From: JAIQGF01 sp051006995
GTDB taxonomy: Bacteria > Acidobacteriota > Terriglobia > Terriglobales > Acidobacteriaceae
Direction of reading: 5' to 3'
NCBI GenBank assembly: GCA_051006995.1
Contig: JBPCSQ010000037.1
Coordinates: forward strand, 193,861-257,860
DNA length: 64,000 nt
Of this stretch, positions 60,506 to 64,000 are shown piece by piece (position 1 is the first letter of the stretch; every line of letters begins with the position of its first letter). Position numbers and translations under genes: made by a program. The notes under the pieces are model-generated. The model did no database searches. It was not told the origin of the DNA and was given only the letters and a program-made list of their open reading frames with translations.

Positions 60506-62054
60506 CGGCGGTGATGATCGCCGGCAGCAGGTTGGTCCCGTTGCGGGCCGCATCTTCAATCGTCTTTAACGAAGCTTCCCACGGTGCCTTGTCGCGCCGC
60601 GCGCGCAGCTCGCGGACGCGCTCCACCTGGCGACGCTCCAGGTCTTCATCCAGGCGCAGGATGTCAATCGAGCGCTCTTCCTCGATCTCGAAGCGGTTCA
60701 CGCCGACCACCACCTGCTCCAGGCGGTCCACCGCCTGCTGATATTCGTAGGCGGCGTTCTGGATTTCCTGCTGCACGAAGCCGCGCTCGATGGCCTTCAG
60801 CGTTCCGCCCATGGCGTCAATTTTGTCGAGATAGCCGTAGGCGTGCTTCTCGATCTCGCAGGTCAGCGACTCGACGTAGTACGACCCGGCCAGCGGGTCA
60901 ATCGTCTGCGCCACGCCACTCTCGTAGGCGACAATCTGCTGCGTGCGCAGCGCTACCCGGACCGCCTGCTCGGTCGGCAACGCCAGCGCCTCGTCGTAAG
61001 AATTAGTGTGCAGCGACTGCGTGCCACCCAGCACCGCCGACAGCGCCTGCAGCGCGGTGCGCACGATGTTGTTTTCCGGCTGCTGCGCCGTCAGGCTCGA
61101 CCCGGCGGTCTGGGTGTGAAACCGCAGCATCCACGACTTCGGGCTCTTGGCGCCGAAGCGCTCGCGCATGATCCGCGCCCACATCCGCCGCGCGGCGCGG
61201 AACTTTGCCACCTCTTCCAGGAAATTGCTGAATGAGGCGAAGAAGAACGACAGACGCGGCGCAAACTTGTCCACGTCGAGCCCCGCGTCAATCGCAGCTT
61301 GCACGTAGGTGATGCCGTTGGCCAGGGTGAACGCGACCTCCTGCACGGCGGTGCAGCCGGCCTCGCGCATGTGGTAGCCGGAAATGGAAATCGTGTTCCA
61401 CTCGGGCACGTGCTGGTTGGCGTAAGCGAAGATGTCGGTGACGATGCGCATCGCCTGCGCCGGCGGATAAATGTACGTCCCGCGCGCGATGTACTCCTTC
61501 AGAATGTCGTTCTGCACCGTGCCGCCGAGCTTGCGCGGATCGCTGCCCTGGCGCTTGGCCACCGCCACGTACAACGCCAGCAGGATGGCCGCCGTGGCGT
61601 TGATGGTCATCGAGGTAGTGATCTTTTCCAGGTTGATGCCGTCGAACAGGCGCGCCATGTCCTCGATGGAATCAATGGCGACGCCGACCTTGCCGACCTC
61701 GCCGTGCGAGAGCACGTTGTCGCTGTCGAGGCCGATCTGCGTGGGCAGATCGAAGGCGACGCTCAGCCCGGTGGTGCCGTTGGCCAGCAGGTACTTGTAA
61801 CGCTTGTTGGAATCCTCGGCGTCGCCCATGCCGGCGTACTGGCGCATGGTCCAGAGCCGGCCGCGGTACATGGTGGCCTGAACGCCACGCGTGTAGGGAA
61901 ACTGTCCGGGATAGCCGACATCGCGGTCGTAGTCCAAGCCGCTCAGGTCGGCCGGCGTGTACAGCGGGTGCACGCTGATGTTGGAGGAGGTGCGCTGCTC
62001 GGGAAGCTCGGCTTCCTTTTTCTTAATTTCCGGCAAGATGTCTTTATCTGCCAT
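60423..62054 (-). CDS. methylmalonyl-CoA mutase family, large catalytic subunit
   Basis: 543 residues from ATG 62054. The TIM-barrel acyl-CoA mutase domain is complete: PYTRGVQATMYRGRLWTMRQ, GTTGLSVAFDLPTQIGLDSD, ISISGYHMREAGCTAVQE, FHTQTAGSSLTAQQPENNI and SLHTNSYDEALALPTEQAV. The protein ends before a B12-binding domain, so it needs a separate small subunit, as in heteromeric mutases; no such gene is in the window. It rearranges a CoA thioester carbon skeleton, probably methylmalonyl-CoA, though other acyl-CoA mutases share this core. Confidence 0.95.
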   Translation of the reverse strand: MADKDILPEIKKKEAELPEQRTSSNISVHPLYTPADLSGLDYDRDVGYPGQFPYTRGVQATMYRGRLWTMRQYAGMGDAEDSNKRYKYLLANGTTGLSVAFDLPTQIGLDSDNVLSHGEVGKVGVAIDSIEDMARLFDGINLEKITTSMTINATAAILLALYVAVAKRQGSDPRKLGGTVQNDILKEYIARGTYIYPPAQAMRIVTDIFAYANQHVPEWNTISISGYHMREAGCTAVQEVAFTLANGITYVQAAIDAGLDVDKFAPRLSFFFASFSNFLEEVAKFRAARRMWARIMRERFGAKSPKSWMLRFHTQTAGSSLTAQQPENNIVRTALQALSAVLGGTQSLHTNSYDEALALPTEQAVRVALRTQQIVAYESGVAQTIDPLAGSYYVESLTCEIEKHAYGYLDKIDAMGGTLKAIERGFVQQEIQNAAYEYQQAVDRLEQVVVGVNRFEIEEERSIDILRLDEDLERRQVERVRELRARRDKAPWEASLKTIEDAARNGTNLLPAIITAVEASATVGEISDTLRRVFGEYKEAVVI

Positions 62055-62113
62055 GCAGCACCTCGGAAAAGCAGCAATTAGCCCTTAGCAATAAGCGTGC
62101 GCCGCGCTGTCGC

Positions 62114-62452
62114 TTACTTCCGCCGCGCCCGATAAAACGAACTCACGCCAAACCATCCGAACACCACCGCGAATGCCAGCGCCAGGAAGAATTTTCCCGG
62201 ACCAATGCTGCCGGCCTGCCACTTCGGGTACTCGCGCCAGGCGGCGACTACTCCGGCGAAACCAAAGAAGATGAAGAAGACGCCGGTGATTTCCAGCCAC
62301 AACAGGTGCAGCACGCGTCCGAAGTGCTGGGCGGTGATGCGGGCGGCCGACCAGCCGGCGCGCAGCCAGCGGTTCTGTCCTGCCTGGCGGGCCGCCACCC
62401 GGCCCACAATCCCCAATTTTCTTGCGGTGGAAAGCCCTGCCACAGCTCGCAT
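62114..62452 (-). CDS. small membrane protein of unknown function
   Basis: 112 residues from ATG 62452; the frame is open 39 bp further. The N-terminal half is basic and amphipathic (RKLGIVGRVAARQAGQNRWL). Two hydrophobic segments follow (LEITGVFFIFFGFAGVVAAW and FFLALAFAVVFGWFGVSSF), and the tail is basic (YRARRK). Downstream of it, in the same direction, is the mutase. No family recognised. Confidence 0.65.
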   Translation of the reverse strand: MRAVAGLSTARKLGIVGRVAARQAGQNRWLRAGWSAARITAQHFGRVLHLLWLEITGVFFIFFGFAGVVAAWREYPKWQAGSIGPGKFFLALAFAVVFGWFGVSSFYRARRK

Positions 62453-62601
62453 TTTAGCAGCGGGTTGCCACTCACCTCGGTCATAAATCACAAAACCGTG
62501 TGATGCGGTGGGGCATCCAACAAGTTAGGCGCAAGGCTCACGGCGCACGTCCAGGGCGGAAACACTGGCGCCGGAGCGAATCGCCTGACAGGGGCCCCAT
62601 C

Positions 62602-62889
62602 GTGAACCAGAAACTCAAGCAACTGATGAAAGAACTCGGCGAGGCCATCAACGAGTCGCTGGCCGAATCGGACCAGATCGCCGAGGTGATCGGCAAAATC
62701 AAGGCCGGCGGCTACGACGTGTTCCTGGTTCTGGAGGCGACGATCGGCTTCAACAAGCATGACGAGCAGCAGGCGTCCGCCAAGCCGTCCCTGGTCGGCA
62801 CGCGCCACGGCGACCCCGATTTCAAAATCAACGCCCAGGACGTGAAATTCCTCAAGTCGCTGCGCATCAGCCTGGACGACGCCGCATAA
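62602..62889 (+). CDS. small soluble protein of unknown function
   Basis: 95 residues from GTG 62602, with AGGGG upstream; the frame is open to 62500. The first half is helical (KQLMKELGEAINESLAESDQ) and is followed by a beta-rich middle (GGYDVFLVLEATIGFNKHDE) and a C-terminal helix (AQDVKFLKSLRISLDDAA). It lies about 130 bp before glgC and in the same direction. No family recognised. Confidence 0.7.
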   Translation: MNQKLKQLMKELGEAINESLAESDQIAEVIGKIKAGGYDVFLVLEATIGFNKHDEQQASAKPSLVGTRHGDPDFKINAQDVKFLKSLRISLDDAA

Positions 62890-63017
62890 GCCGGTAGTCC
62901 CTAGCTCCTAGTTGCTAGTGGACGGCGTGACCCGCCGGCGGCTGGCGACTGTTTTCTTGTGCTACCATCAACTTTTTCTAGCAGGCTCTCTCTTTCGTTT
63001 TGAGCGGTTCGACCACC

Positions 63018-64000
63018 ATGAAAGACACCCTTGGAGTGCTGTTGGCGGGCGGGGCGGGCGAGCGCCTCTATCCGTTGACCCGTGATCGCGCCAAGCCGGC
63101 CGTCACCTTCGGCGGCATCTACCGCATCATCGACATCACGCTCTCCAACTGCATCAACTCCGATCTTCGCCGGGTGTACATCCTGACCCAGTACAAGGCG
63201 CTTTCGCTGAACCGCCACATCCGCGAGGGCTGGAATATCGTGGCACGAGATTTGGGCGAGTTCATCGAAATTTTGCCCCCGATGAAGCGCGTCAGCGAGA
63301 ACTGGTATCTCGGCACCGCCGACGCCGTCTACCAGAACATCTACTCCATCGGCTCCGAGCAGCCCAAGCACGTCCTCATCCTGAGTGGCGACCATATTTA
63401 CAAGATGGACTACGCGCGAATGCAGCAGCAGCACCTGGATTCGGGCGCGGATGTCACCCTGGCGACCATCCTGATCGATCCCGAGGAGACCTTCCGCTTC
63501 GGTGTGGTGGACGTGGACCGCGAGGGAAGGATTGTCGGCTTCGAGGAGAAGCCGCAAACCACGCAGATTCGCTCGCCCTACAACCCCCGGCGGGTGTCGG
63601 GCTCGATGGGCGTGTACCTGTTCAACACCGACGTCCTCATCCCGGTGCTGCTGAAAGACGCGGAGGACGCGACTTCCACGCACGATTTCGGCCACGACAT
63701 CCTGCCGCGGATGGTGGACGACTACCGCGTGTACTCGTACAACTTCATCGACGAAAACAAGAAAGAGGCGCTGTACTGGCGCGACGTGGGGACGCTGGAA
63801 GCTTTTTACGAAGCCAACACGGATCTGGTGTCGGTGTCGCCGGTGTTCAACCTGTACGATTCCAGTTGGCCGATCCGCACCCACCAGCGGCAATATCCGC
63901 CGGCCAAGTTCGTATTTTCCGACCCCAACCGCACCGGCACGGCGGTGGATTCCATCGTGTCGTCGGGCTGCATTCTCTCCGGCGGCGCGGTGAGCAACAC
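63018..64000 (+). CDS. glgC: glucose-1-phosphate adenylyltransferase (3' end outside window)
   Basis: 327 codons are visible from ATG 63018. The nucleotidyltransferase signature is LAGGAGERLYPLTRDRAKPAV; FGGIYRIIDITLSNCINS, ILSGDHIYKMDY and GFEEKPQ follow, then the start of the left-handed beta-helix (SSGCILSGGAVSN). It makes ADP-glucose for glycogen and is usually allosteric. The start of the regulatory C-domain is all that is seen. Confidence 0.97.
   Translation, partial: MKDTLGVLLAGGAGERLYPLTRDRAKPAVTFGGIYRIIDITLSNCINSDLRRVYILTQYKALSLNRHIREGWNIVARDLGEFIEILPPMKRVSENWYLGTADAVYQNIYSIGSEQPKHVLILSGDHIYKMDYARMQQQHLDSGADVTLATILIDPEETFRFGVVDVDREGRIVGFEEKPQTTQIRSPYNPRRVSGSMGVYLFNTDVLIPVLLKDAEDATSTHDFGHDILPRMVDDYRVYSYNFIDENKKEALYWRDVGTLEAFYEANTDLVSVSPVFNLYDSSWPIRTHQRQYPPAKFVFSDPNRTGTAVDSIVSSGCILSGGAVSN

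Overview
The window looks like chromosomal DNA of an Acidobacteriota, most likely class Terriglobia (Koribacter-like). The reasons are high GC, three secreted VWFA-related proteins of the type expanded in that phylum, a post-signal-peptide PDAPS motif, a PEP-CTERM protein, and many gene boundaries filled with degenerate short tandem repeats. This is inference from gene content; no 16S rRNA or tRNA gene was recognised. GTG and TTG starts are common, and infC appears to use ATC.

Layout: 1-9.2 kb holds three VWFA-related secreted proteins around a minus-strand operon of two glycosyltransferases and a ChbG/HpnK-type deacetylase, then rluD and lgt. 9.3-11.9 kb holds a well-supported 6S RNA directly downstream of zapA, a coiled-coil ZapB-like gene and a Tat-exported HisC-like aminotransferase. 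12-17 kb is the infC-rpmI-rplT-pheS-pheT translation operon. 17.1-24.2 kb holds a broken CYTH gene, pyrG and the Kdo genes kdsA and kdsD. 24.2-25.6 kb has an alkyltransferase-like protein and a PEP-CTERM protein. 26-38.6 kb is a polysaccharide cluster: three GT2 enzymes, a deacetylase-glycosyltransferase fusion, a flippase, two methyltransferases, a FemAB-like protein and two polytopic membrane proteins.

The most unusual region is 41.1-48.7 kb. A sigma-54 activator is followed by a GG-N10-GC promoter and a gene for a 147-residue peptide made of 22 pentapeptide units (mostly MAGGG) behind a Lys/Ala-rich leader. Convergent to it is an apparent operon of three membrane-fusion-type proteins: a triple-GAF-TM-HlyD protein, a lipoprotein HlyD, and a PqqD-like/M50 protease/HlyD fusion. 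This could be a regulated peptide maturation and export system. That idea is inference from adjacency and domains.

48.9-57.3 kb is mixed: STAS, TPR and stress-domain proteins, a large secreted repeat protein, DinB, and a REP-associated transposase with its repeats. 57.5-60.4 kb is a lower-GC accessory patch with a reverse transcriptase. The reverse transcriptase lies between the intact 3' end of a methylmalonyl-CoA mutase gene and a diverged second copy of that 3' end, which suggests an integration hotspot. The window ends in glgC. Both edge genes are truncated by the window. All calls come from reading the sequence; no database search was run.
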